In this document: piece after piece, positions 29,858-37,739 of the stretch
Layout of the letters: each line of letters opens with the position of its first letter
Numbering within the stretch: the stretch's first letter is position 1
From: Cohnella algarum
Lineage (GTDB): Bacteria; Bacillota; Bacilli; Paenibacillales; Paenibacillaceae
NCBI RefSeq assembly: GCF_016937515.1
Contig: NZ_JAFHKM010000002.1
Location: forward strand, 2,103,001 to 2,167,000
Reading direction: 5' to 3'
DNA: 64,000 bases
The notes under the pieces: generated by a model
Told to the model about the DNA's origin: nothing
Databases searched by the model: none
The model's input: the letters and a program-made list of their open reading frames with translations, nothing else
Program-made: the position numbers and the translations under genes

Positions 29858-31215
29858 GGGTCTGTCAATAATTTTGTGTAAACTCTTTTATAGGCATCTC
29901 TCCGAAGGGGAGATTAGCCTCCTCAAGGTAAGTGCTGGCCGATCCGGTCCGGAAAGAAGACGGAGAGCTGCAGGAGCATCTGTCCCCAGTTTTGAACACG
30001 ACCGGTCCATTTGCGGGTGACGTCCATCGTGACTAAGTACAGCATCTTCAGTAGCGCCTCGTCGCTTGGGAAGATGCTTTTCCCTTTGGTGACTTTTCGC
30101 AATTGGCGATGATAGCTCTCAATCATGTTCGTCGTGTAGATGAGCTTACGAAGCTCAGGCGGATACTTGAAGAAGGTGGCGAGTTCGTCCCAATTGCTGC
30201 GCCATGAGCGGACAATAAGGGGATACTTGGCGCCCCACGTCTCCTCAAAGCGGTCGAGTTCCAGCAGAGCCATTTCCTCCGTAGCAGCCTTGTAGATGGG
30301 CTTCAGATCGGCCGTCACCTTCTTCAGATCCTTGTAGGAGACGTAGCGCGTGGAGTTGCGGATCTGGTGGATGATGCACTTCTGAATCTCCGTCTTCGGA
30401 TAACAGGCAGAGATCGCCTGGGAGAAGCCCGTGAGGTTGTCGACACAGGTGATAAGGATGTCCTGAACGCCGCGATTCTTAAGATCGTTCAAGACGCTCA
30501 GCCAGAACTTCGCGGACTCGTTCTCGCCGATCCACATGCCCAGCACGTCCTTGTTGCCGTCCATGTCGATCCCAATGACCATGTAGGCAGCTTTGTTCAC
30601 GATCGCCCCGTCTTGCTTCACCTTGAAGTGGATGGCGTCCAGGAAGACGACCGCGTATACGCCCTGCAACGGCCGATTCTGCCACTCTTTGATGAGCGGA
30701 ATGATCTTATTCGTGACATTGGAAATAAAGGTTGGCGAGACCTCCAAACCATAGAGATTCTGCAGATGGTCCTGGATCTCCCGCGTGCTGACGCCTTTGG
30801 CGTACAGGGCGACGATCTGATCCTCGATCCCCGTCACGTTGGACTGATGCTTCTTCACCACGAGCGGCTCGAACTCGCCCAGGCGATCCCGTGGCACGGC
30901 AATCTCCTGGTCGCCGTACTCGCTAGTGACGATTTTCTTGCTCTTACCGTTGCGACTGTTCTTCGTCTGCTTGTTCTGCACGTCATGCTTGCTATAGCCC
31001 AGGTGCGTATCCATTTCGGCCTCTAGCATTTCTTGCAGCGTTTCGGCAAACAGGTCCTTTAGCGCATTCTGCGCATCCTGTGCGGTGACCAGATTATTCT
31101 CCTTGATGAAACTCCGCAGCTGCTCTTTCGTCCATAATCCCATGTGTGCTCCCCAACCTCTCCATGATTTCATTTTAGTAGGTTTGAGAGTTTACACAAA
31201 GTATTTTACAGACTC
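29858..31215 (-). mobile_element. IS256-family insertion sequence, complete
   Basis: The ends read GGGTCTGTCAAT and, reverse complemented, GAGTCTGTAAAA, both continuing into TTTGTGTAAACTC. An 8-bp target duplication TTTCCAAA flanks it (29850-29857 and 31216-31223), the length usual for IS256. It carries one transposase gene. Confidence 0.95.
29923..31143 (-). CDS. IS256-family transposase (mutator type)
   Basis: This ~406-residue protein has the mutator signature YAVVFLDAIHFKVKQDG (first D), ILITCVDNLTGFSQAI (second D) and YTTNMIESYHRQLRKVTK (E). I start it at MGLWTKEQ (31143) behind GGGGAG; a start 30 bases upstream has no ribosome binding site. It looks intact. Confidence 0.94.
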   Translation of the reverse strand: MGLWTKEQLRSFIKENNLVTAQDAQNALKDLFAETLQEMLEAEMDTHLGYSKHDVQNKQTKNSRNGKSKKIVTSEYGDQEIAVPRDRLGEFEPLVVKKHQSNVTGIEDQIVALYAKGVSTREIQDHLQNLYGLEVSPTFISNVTNKIIPLIKEWQNRPLQGVYAVVFLDAIHFKVKQDGAIVNKAAYMVIGIDMDGNKDVLGMWIGENESAKFWLSVLNDLKNRGVQDILITCVDNLTGFSQAISACYPKTEIQKCIIHQIRNSTRYVSYKDLKKVTADLKPIYKAATEEMALLELDRFEETWGAKYPLIVRSWRSNWDELATFFKYPPELRKLIYTTNMIESYHRQLRKVTKGKSIFPSDEALLKMLYLVTMDVTRKWTGRVQNWGQMLLQLSVFFPDRIGQHLP

Positions 31216-31394
31216 TTTCCAAACTTCACGTACCAGTCCGTATCGAGCTCAAGGTTGGATGGCAAGAAGTGCTTTCCTACTTGAATCATCACGGCATCAC
31301 CACAACGTAGCGAGCAAAGCAACTCTTCTCCATCGTACACGTTCCAACGCTCGGTATCTCCATGAAATCGTATCTCATTCATATTTGTCATCCC

Positions 31395-32198
31395 TCACTG
31401 TTCCTTAAATTCAGCTAGGATCCTCGTCACATGGACGGTATCAATCATTTTGTCTTTTCGCAGCACTGCATCCAGAAGCGCAGCGGTGCAGACGTTATTT
31501 ATCTCTCGGCATATCCCCCGAGCATGCGCGTATATGGCGTCCATCGCTTCTGTCGTAAACACCGGCCCTGTACTTCCGGCAACCTCCAATTGGTGGGAGA
31601 TGTAATCGCGGCACTCCTCGAGCGACAAGCCTTCCAAATGAAAACGCACGTTCATCCGCTGTGTAATCGGCTTGAAGATTCTCAGTTGCAACGTGGCCTG
31701 TAGTTCCGGCTGTCCAATGAGCAGCAGGGCAAGCGGCGAAATCGAGTCCATACGAAAATTCGTCAAAAAGCGTATTTCTTGCAGCATGTCTCCTGAAAGC
31801 AGGTGCGCTTCATCCACGACAATAACGGCGACCTTCTGCTGGTTCTCGTACAAATCCCATACGAGGTGCTGGAATTGCCGTTTGGCTTCGCTGCGCAGAA
31901 ACTTGGGCGGCAAGCCGAAGTGGTGGAGGAGTTCACGGTAAAAGTCCCTTGGTTTCAGATTCGCATCCGACAGATAGATAAACCGGTACTTGTTCGGATC
32001 CAGTTGGTCTTTCAAGTAGCGAACGGCTGTCGACTTGCCGCAGCCAATTTCACCGGTGACGCAGCCAATCGAGCGAGTCATCACCATATACTGCATCCGT
32101 GCTACACATTCTTCGAATCGCTTGGAGCGGTGCAGATGCCGTGTTTCAATCTCCCGGGTGAACGGAACGCGCTCCCACCCGAAGAAACCACGAATCAT
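31395..32198 (-). CDS. Transposition AAA+ ATPase, copy 2
   Basis: This product appears identical to that of the ATPase at 11734-12537, including GEIGCGKST and VVDEAHLL. It overlaps the transposase stop by 4 bases. It is intact despite the IS256 insertion in the gene downstream. Confidence 0.93.
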   Translation of the reverse strand: MIRGFFGWERVPFTREIETRHLHRSKRFEECVARMQYMVMTRSIGCVTGEIGCGKSTAVRYLKDQLDPNKYRFIYLSDANLKPRDFYRELLHHFGLPPKFLRSEAKRQFQHLVWDLYENQQKVAVIVVDEAHLLSGDMLQEIRFLTNFRMDSISPLALLLIGQPELQATLQLRIFKPITQRMNVRFHLEGLSLEECRDYISHQLEVAGSTGPVFTTEAMDAIYAHARGICREINNVCTAALLDAVLRKDKMIDTVHVTRILAEFKEQ

Positions 32199-33577
32199 GA
32201 GCGATTCACCTCTTTCATCGCTCGCGAAAGCGCAGCGCCTTGCGCTTCGCGGGTCTGCCGTTTCTGTTCTTCCACCAATAATTCCACATAGTTGAGGCCC
32301 GTCTTCGGCGGTTGCATGACGGCCTTCGGTTCATCCTGCTTCGGCCGGTTTTTCGGATCGCGGAGCTTCATTGGCTTCGCGTCTTCATAGCGCTGGCCGT
32401 CCTTCCACACCTGGATGACGGACAGGTCGTGCGGATCGAATCGCACCTGAATCTTCGAGCCGGCAAGCTCTGTCTGGACCTCGAATATCGTGCCCAGCAG
32501 CGAGATGCATCCCGTTTTGTCCACTTTGCGGGATTCCTCCAGCAAGAATACTTCTATGAGTTCATGCGGCGGCAACATGCGAATCGGGTGGTCGTCTTTT
32601 TGGTATCGGTCGACTGGGCGCTGCTTAAAGCTGTTGTGGACTTTCTGGTGGTAAGCAATCTCAAGCCACGCCGAGAAGAATCGATTCAAATCGTTAAGCG
32701 TCTGGATCTTCCCTTGTTCAATCAGGTCGTATGCCTCCGGCACAAAGCTCTGGTCGACAAATCGGAAGAACTTTTCTTGCTTCCCGCGTCCCATAGGACG
32801 TCCGGGGCGAGTATGCTTAAGCTCTGCCCCCAGTCGCCCGCAAATCCGCTCAAAATGGTGTGAAGAATAGATGGCGCCGTTATCGACATAGATCATTTCC
32901 GGCACTCCGTTCTTTAAAATCGCCTTCTTCAGGCAATCCTCCAGCCGGGCCACACGTTCCTCGAAATAGAACTGGCCATGCACAACGAAGCGAGAGTAAT
33001 CGTCAATGAAAATAACCAGATAGGCCATGACCTTCTTGCCGGGCTTGTCCGGATGCGGAAGGTAAAGGGTATGCTGCACATCGCCTTGCCACATGCTATT
33101 TCGGTGCGTGGCTTCAAACCGGCGAAAGTGGCTCCACCCCGTATTCAGTAACGCTTTGCGCGTGACGCCGCGGCGGCGAAGCTGCTTGCTAAGCGTGCTT
33201 TCTTTCAGGGTGCCGGGGGCCACGAATGCCGCCAGTTCCAGAATCGCAATAATCTGCCTGACGCTTCGGCCGGGTTGCTCCTGCTTTAAGGCAATCGCTT
33301 TGGCAAGCACATCCTCGGGGATTTCCCTGGTCGTGAGTTTGTCTGCTCGGACGGAGGGCAACAGCGCCTCCCATCCGCCTTCGCGATACGCTTTTAAATA
33401 TCGCTCAAGCGTTCGTAGACTAATTCTCCTTCGCTGTCCCGACGACGTTTCATACTCATGGCTTACAATTTCGCGCATCAACGCCATCTGTTCTCCGGGA
33501 TCCAATTTGCGGCTAACCAGTGATGCAATTAAGCCATAACGGAAGTTGGCTTCTTGCTGCCTTGCTTGCTCATCCAT
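32195..33577 (-). CDS. DDE transposase, copy 2
   Basis: It is the same 460-residue protein as at 10355-11737, with D166, D232 and E268 conserved. One visible difference is Val for Ala in RRRGVTRK, from a single C-to-T change. An intact transposase and ATPase here could mobilise either copy. Confidence 0.93.
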   Translation of the reverse strand: MDEQARQQEANFRYGLIASLVSRKLDPGEQMALMREIVSHEYETSSGQRRRISLRTLERYLKAYREGGWEALLPSVRADKLTTREIPEDVLAKAIALKQEQPGRSVRQIIAILELAAFVAPGTLKESTLSKQLRRRGVTRKALLNTGWSHFRRFEATHRNSMWQGDVQHTLYLPHPDKPGKKVMAYLVIFIDDYSRFVVHGQFYFEERVARLEDCLKKAILKNGVPEMIYVDNGAIYSSHHFERICGRLGAELKHTRPGRPMGRGKQEKFFRFVDQSFVPEAYDLIEQGKIQTLNDLNRFFSAWLEIAYHQKVHNSFKQRPVDRYQKDDHPIRMLPPHELIEVFLLEESRKVDKTGCISLLGTIFEVQTELAGSKIQVRFDPHDLSVIQVWKDGQRYEDAKPMKLRDPKNRPKQDEPKAVMQPPKTGLNYVELLVEEQKRQTREAQGAALSRAMKEVNRS

Positions 33578-33749
33578 GCTAAATCTCCTCTCCCTGTGGT
33601 CTATGAGAGTATCGCATAGACGCTAGAAGCCAGGGAGGGCGCATATTTTGTGGGATCAGGAGGGCAACTTGCCGTCCAGGCGATTTTTAAAGCAATTTTG
33701 GAGGCGATTTTCGTTTGCCTTGCTCCTTGGCGGTGGATGCTGAAGGGAT

Positions 33750-34352
33750 TTATAAGCGTGATGCTACAGGTAACCTCGCATTTAGAAACGTCCAATAGCC
33801 CCGTCTGGATGCGCCAGCGGGGATGAATCGGGGTAACAGTTTGTCCAGCCAATCCAATGTATCCATTGGCGTTGGGTTCATCATGGTGGGGTAAAGGTGG
33901 AGCATATCCGTGTCGTCCCCCTGGGCTACGAGTTTCCCAGCAACCCATAGTGCTGCATCCGCTGCGCGGCGCAGATGTCTTGCCCACCAGCGTTTCAACG
34001 TACGGCGGCTATAACGCACGGCAGGAGTTGTTGTGCTTTCTGTCGTCTGCCGCCAAGAGAATCCCTTGTGCTTGCGCTTTAATGCCGCTTCTCGCACCCA
34101 AGTCGCATACCGGGCCCATGGAATCAGGAACTCCGGCAGGAGGGAGATTGTTATTCTACAGGTAGGACAATATCGACGGTAGATCGGGATCTGGATGACC
34201 TCATGCTTCGTCACAATTCCTCGCCAATAACGACCGTGTTTATGGAGAAGCCGACCGCAGTTTTCACAGCAGAGCTGGACGTCAGGAGATTGATTTCCGA
34301 ATGTGCGTAAATAAGCCTTGCAAGAAAGGCCGAAATAAAGTATTTTTGACAT
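33750..34352 (-). CDS. Zinc-ribbon DUF6431-like protein, copy 2
   Basis: This product appears identical to copy 1 at 9580-10182, with the same CxxC pairs, and is preceded by the same hairpin (34362-34400) and 17-bp inverted repeat (34413-34464). Confidence 0.7.
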   Translation of the reverse strand: MSKILYFGLSCKAYLRTFGNQSPDVQLCCENCGRLLHKHGRYWRGIVTKHEVIQIPIYRRYCPTCRITISLLPEFLIPWARYATWVREAALKRKHKGFSWRQTTESTTTPAVRYSRRTLKRWWARHLRRAADAALWVAGKLVAQGDDTDMLHLYPTMMNPTPMDTLDWLDKLLPRFIPAGASRRGYWTFLNARLPVASRL

Positions 34353-34543
34353 GATGAAGTGAATGCTCCCGGGGATCCTCGCCAAAGGTTCGGGAGCATT
34401 TTCCTTTTTAATCGACAATAGCCTAATCCACCGTCATTGTACAGAAGGGATTAGGCTATTGTCGGCTGTTTATTCGGTTTGGCTCCGCCACACCGAATGG
34501 CGAATTCATGCCTTTTTCCCGCCATAAAGTCAGGCGGCGAACA

Positions 34544-34665
34544 AGCTTGGATCCGTAAACTCTTACAAACCCAATGTTATAGAACGTGTCTCCCGGAAGT
34601 ACGTTATACCGACCTAGAAACCCCGGTGGACAGTTCGCTGGTATTCTTGCTTCCTGTCTATACAT
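34544..34665 (-). pseudogene. LysM-domain protein, N-terminal fragment
   Basis: GGGAGGCCTTAATC precedes an ATG at 34665. The product begins MYRQEARIPANCPPGFLGRY and has NVLPGDTFYNIGFVR, a LysM peptidoglycan-binding start of the kind common in small Bacillales spore or cell-wall proteins. It runs into the transposon edge at 34543, and the rest of the gene is not found on the other side. Confidence 0.7.
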
Positions 34666-34832
34666 GATTAAGGCCTCCCAATCGTAGCAACCTTACTCCA
34701 TGATATGTGTGAACGCCTAATGTGGTTATGTCTATCCACGTTGATATTTGCAGGGCACATTTTCGACAAATAATGCTATGATCTAGTTAATCATCTTACA
34801 TATCGTGCATCTTGTAGATTGGGGTCGGTTTC

Positions 34833-36980
34833 ATGATAAGGGGGATTCTCCGATTCGGTAAACGTACGCTTTTGCTTCCTATCGTTGCAGCCATTGTTAT
34901 TGGATTGATCGCCAGCTATGCCGTCGTCTCTGCGCCGGAACCAACTAAGTTCCATAGTGAAGAGGGCATTCTGAATTTAACAGAGGTCAAGGTCAGCGAG
35001 CATCCGCAAAAGCTAACCGGGGAGTGGGCGTTCTACTGGCAAGAGCTGCTGTCGCCGGAGGACATACAGATTCGTTCGGCAAGGGGCGGGAATGCTGACC
35101 GATGGATCAGCATCCCAAACTCCTGGCTAGGCTATCGGTTAGATGGCCAGCAGCTGAGTGGTACAGGCTATGCAACCTTTCGGCTGGTCGTCCAGCTTAG
35201 CGAGCAGGATCGCAGCGAGCGGCTTGCTCTGCGGCTGCCGACCATCTTTCACGCGTATAAATTATGGGTGAATGGCGAGCTGTTGGCTGAAGTCGGCGTG
35301 GTTGGTCCGGATAAGAGCAGCGCGATACCGCAGCTGGCTACGAAGCTGGTGTTCTTCCAGCCCGAGCATGGCACCGTGGAGCTGGTTATGCAGGTGGCCA
35401 ACTTCCATCATAAGCGAGGCGGCATCACCAAATATATTGAGCTGGGCGGGAGTGACGGATTAAGTGTCCGGACCAATCTGTCAATTGCTGCCGAAATGTT
35501 CATCACCGCCAGCCTGTTAGTGATTGGCGTATATCACCTGCTGCTCTACATCATGCGACGTAAGGATAGGGCTCCACTCTATTTTGGTCTGTTTACCTTG
35601 ATGTTCGGGATCCGATCCTTGCTGGTCGGCGAGCTCTTGCTCACGCAAGTGTGGCCGGATTTCCCATGGGGATTGCAATTCAAGATCGAGTACCTGATTC
35701 TGTGCAGCGGTGCGTATGTCATTACGAGGTATTCGGATTGCATCTTCCGGAATGTGCCGCGTGGGTTCCAGCTTGGCTCGCGAATCGTAACCGGGGCATG
35801 CTGTATCGTTGTTGTGGTGACCCCTGCCATTATCTATACGAAGCTGTTAACGGCGATCGGCGTAGTGGTTGTTACGCATATCGTGTATCTTATGGTCGGG
35901 CTGGTTCGGGCGGCTGTGCGGCGTCAGGAGGGGGCACTGATCTTCCTGCTGGTGTCGGTGGTTGTGCTGGTTACGGTCATCAATGATTTTCTGTATTACA
36001 ATGAATGGTCACGAATCGGGAATACTTCCCCGCTTGGTCTGTTGGTGTTCACGATCGCACAGATGATTCTGCTGTCTTCCAGATTTACGAGGGCGGCTAC
36101 GAACGAAGAGCGAATTGCACGTGAACTCCAGGACGCGAACGACAAGCTGACCGAGATGAATAAGAATTTGGAACAGCTCGTACTTGAGCGCACACATGCC
36201 TTATCCGCAGCGCATGACGATCTCCGCACATCGTATGGCCGGTTGCTTCACTCCGAGCAAGGGAGGAAGAAGCTCCTGGCCTATATCACGCATGATCTGC
36301 GTATGCCGCTGTCCAGCATGCTAGGCTATGTCGAGGCTGTGCAGGACATGGTCAAGCCGGAACGCAATGAACAATACTTGAAGTATATCCGGGATAACAC
36401 GATAAGGGTTAACCGCATGATTGAGGAGCTGTCCTTCTTGTCGCATCTGGAGACGGGACAAGTCTCGTACCGAATGGAACCCGTACATGCGGCTCACTTC
36501 TTGCGCCGGTTTTATGAACAATATGAGCTGGTTGTGCGTGACGCAGGGCTGGATTTCGTGTTGGAGATCGAAGCTGCGGCAGATCAAGGGGCCGATTCGC
36601 CTATAGTCGAGATGGATGCACAGCGACTGGAGCAGGCACTGTTCAATCTCGTGTCGAACGCCATGAAGTTCACCTCTAGGGGCGGGATGGTGCGTATCGC
36701 GCTAGCCGTGGACGAGGTGAACGATTCTCGCTATGCGATCATTAGCGTCGAAGACTCCGGCATGGGTATTCCGCCAGAGCAGCTCGAGCAAATCTTCGAT
36801 CGCAATTATAGGTATGATCGGCCAGGCGCGGAGAAGGGCGTAGAAGGAAGCGGGCTCGGGCTGGCGATATGCAGAGAAATCGTACAAGCGCATGGTGGGA
36901 CGGTTCGAGCGAAGAGCGACGGCAAGACGGGGACGATTTTCTATGTATCGCTTCCTTGCATGGTAGAAGAAGGGCGGTGA
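34833..36980 (+). CDS. 7TM-type sensor histidine kinase
   Basis: The 715-residue protein begins with a membrane helix (LLLPIVAAIVIGLIASYAVV) and an extracellular beta-rich 7TMR-DISM domain (residues ~45-210; ATFRLVVQLSEQDRSERLAL). About seven membrane helices (~225-415), a coiled coil, a HisKA domain with H487 in THDLRMPLSSMLGY, and a HATPase domain (NLVSNAMKF, DSGMGIPPEQ, GSGLGLAICRE) follow. It phosphorylates the response regulator 4 bases downstream. The ligand is unknown; the DISM domain often binds carbohydrates (family knowledge). Confidence 0.92.
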   Translation: MIRGILRFGKRTLLLPIVAAIVIGLIASYAVVSAPEPTKFHSEEGILNLTEVKVSEHPQKLTGEWAFYWQELLSPEDIQIRSARGGNADRWISIPNSWLGYRLDGQQLSGTGYATFRLVVQLSEQDRSERLALRLPTIFHAYKLWVNGELLAEVGVVGPDKSSAIPQLATKLVFFQPEHGTVELVMQVANFHHKRGGITKYIELGGSDGLSVRTNLSIAAEMFITASLLVIGVYHLLLYIMRRKDRAPLYFGLFTLMFGIRSLLVGELLLTQVWPDFPWGLQFKIEYLILCSGAYVITRYSDCIFRNVPRGFQLGSRIVTGACCIVVVVTPAIIYTKLLTAIGVVVVTHIVYLMVGLVRAAVRRQEGALIFLLVSVVVLVTVINDFLYYNEWSRIGNTSPLGLLVFTIAQMILLSSRFTRAATNEERIARELQDANDKLTEMNKNLEQLVLERTHALSAAHDDLRTSYGRLLHSEQGRKKLLAYITHDLRMPLSSMLGYVEAVQDMVKPERNEQYLKYIRDNTIRVNRMIEELSFLSHLETGQVSYRMEPVHAAHFLRRFYEQYELVVRDAGLDFVLEIEAAADQGADSPIVEMDAQRLEQALFNLVSNAMKFTSRGGMVRIALAVDEVNDSRYAIISVEDSGMGIPPEQLEQIFDRNYRYDRPGAEKGVEGSGLGLAICREIVQAHGGTVRAKSDGKTGTIFYVSLPCMVEEGR

Positions 36981-36984
36981 CGGT

Positions 36985-37680
36985 GTGACGGACAGGCACA
37001 AAATTATGGTCGTCGATGATGATCCCCATATATGCGAGATTGTCCAGGCGTATTGCGAGCGTGAGGGCTTCCTATGCGCCTACAGCTATAGCGGTGCAGA
37101 AGCCATGAAGCTGCTTAAGTCCTTCGAGCCGGATCTGATTGTATTGGATGTCATGCTGGCTAATGAGGACGGCATTGATTGGTGCAGGAACGCGCGCAGC
37201 TACACGAATGCGCCGATCATGTTCCTGAGCAGCCGGGAGGAGGATGAGGTCAAGATCAACGCATTATCCTACGGCGGCGACGATTATGTGACCAAGCCGT
37301 TCAGTCCGGGCGTACTCATGGCCAAGATCAAGGCGCATCTTCGCAGAGTGTCGACGGGCAGAAGGGAGCAGCTGCTGGAGCTGCCGGGCCTGACGCTGGA
37401 TTACTACGCGCAGTCCGTTATCATGGGGAGCGAAACCGTCTTCCTATCGAAAAAAGAGTTCAGCCTACTGACCTACATGGCACAGAACGTCAATCGTGTC
37501 GTTAGCGTTGATGCGTTGTTTCAGCTTATCTGGGGAACGGAAACTCTGGAGGATACGAGAACGGTAGCCGTACACATCAGTAACCTGCGCAAAAAGATCG
37601 AGGTTGACCCCGCCAATCCGGAGCGAATCGTTACGATACGGGGGAGCGGCTATATGCTGGTTGCCAGAAGCACAAAATGA
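36985..37680 (+). CDS. OmpR/PhoB-family response regulator
   Basis: The 231-residue protein has a receiver domain with the acidic pocket (VVDDDPH), phospho-acceptor D55 (IVLDVML) and Lys in YVTKPFS. A winged-helix DNA-binding domain (LSKKEFSLLTYMAQNVNRVV, VAVHISNLRKKIE, IRGSGYMLV) follows. It starts with GTG at 36985, coupled to the kinase gene. A strong hairpin ends the operon. Confidence 0.93.
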   Translation: MTDRHKIMVVDDDPHICEIVQAYCEREGFLCAYSYSGAEAMKLLKSFEPDLIVLDVMLANEDGIDWCRNARSYTNAPIMFLSSREEDEVKINALSYGGDDYVTKPFSPGVLMAKIKAHLRRVSTGRREQLLELPGLTLDYYAQSVIMGSETVFLSKKEFSLLTYMAQNVNRVVSVDALFQLIWGTETLEDTRTVAVHISNLRKKIEVDPANPERIVTIRGSGYMLVARSTK

Positions 37681-37730
37681 AGAAAAACGGTGAAGGGAGA
37701 ATTTGGAATTCCCTTGCACCGTTTTTCTTA
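37681..37730. terminator. Terminator between the two-component system and the SLH gene
   Basis: AGAAAAACGGTGAAGGGA pairs with TTCCCTTGCACCGTTTTTCT with one or two bulged bases. T-runs on one side and A-runs on the other suggest it ends both converging transcripts. Confidence 0.88.
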
Positions 37731-37739
37731 TGGCTTCCC

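Larger units (their letters stand above)
29795..31391 (-). pseudogene. DUF5348-like gene of copy 2, split by IS256
   Basis: The gene starts at 31391 and runs to the IS256 edge at 31216. Its 3' end continues from 29857 to a stop at 29795-29797. The two parts overlap by the 8-bp TTTCCAAA duplication. The transposase and ATPase genes of this copy remain intact. Confidence 0.85.
29659..34543 (-). mobile_element. 3,519-bp DDE/AAA transposon, copy 2, interrupted by IS256
   Basis: It has the same termini as copy 1 in inverted orientation (TGTCATCAGCC at 29659, GGCGGCGAACA ending at 34543). Subtracting the 1,358-bp IS256 and its 8-bp duplication leaves exactly 3,519 bp. Visible sequence differences from copy 1 are very few. 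There is no matching target duplication (GATAA before, AGCTT after), and a LysM gene is cut at the right border, so a deletion accompanied or followed insertion. Confidence 0.92.

Noticed and set aside
34543..34554. AAGCTTGGATCC (HindIII-BamHI order) suggesting vector sequence
   Set aside because: It spans the edge of the transposon and a LysM gene fragment that reads in frame through it, so chance is the simpler explanation.
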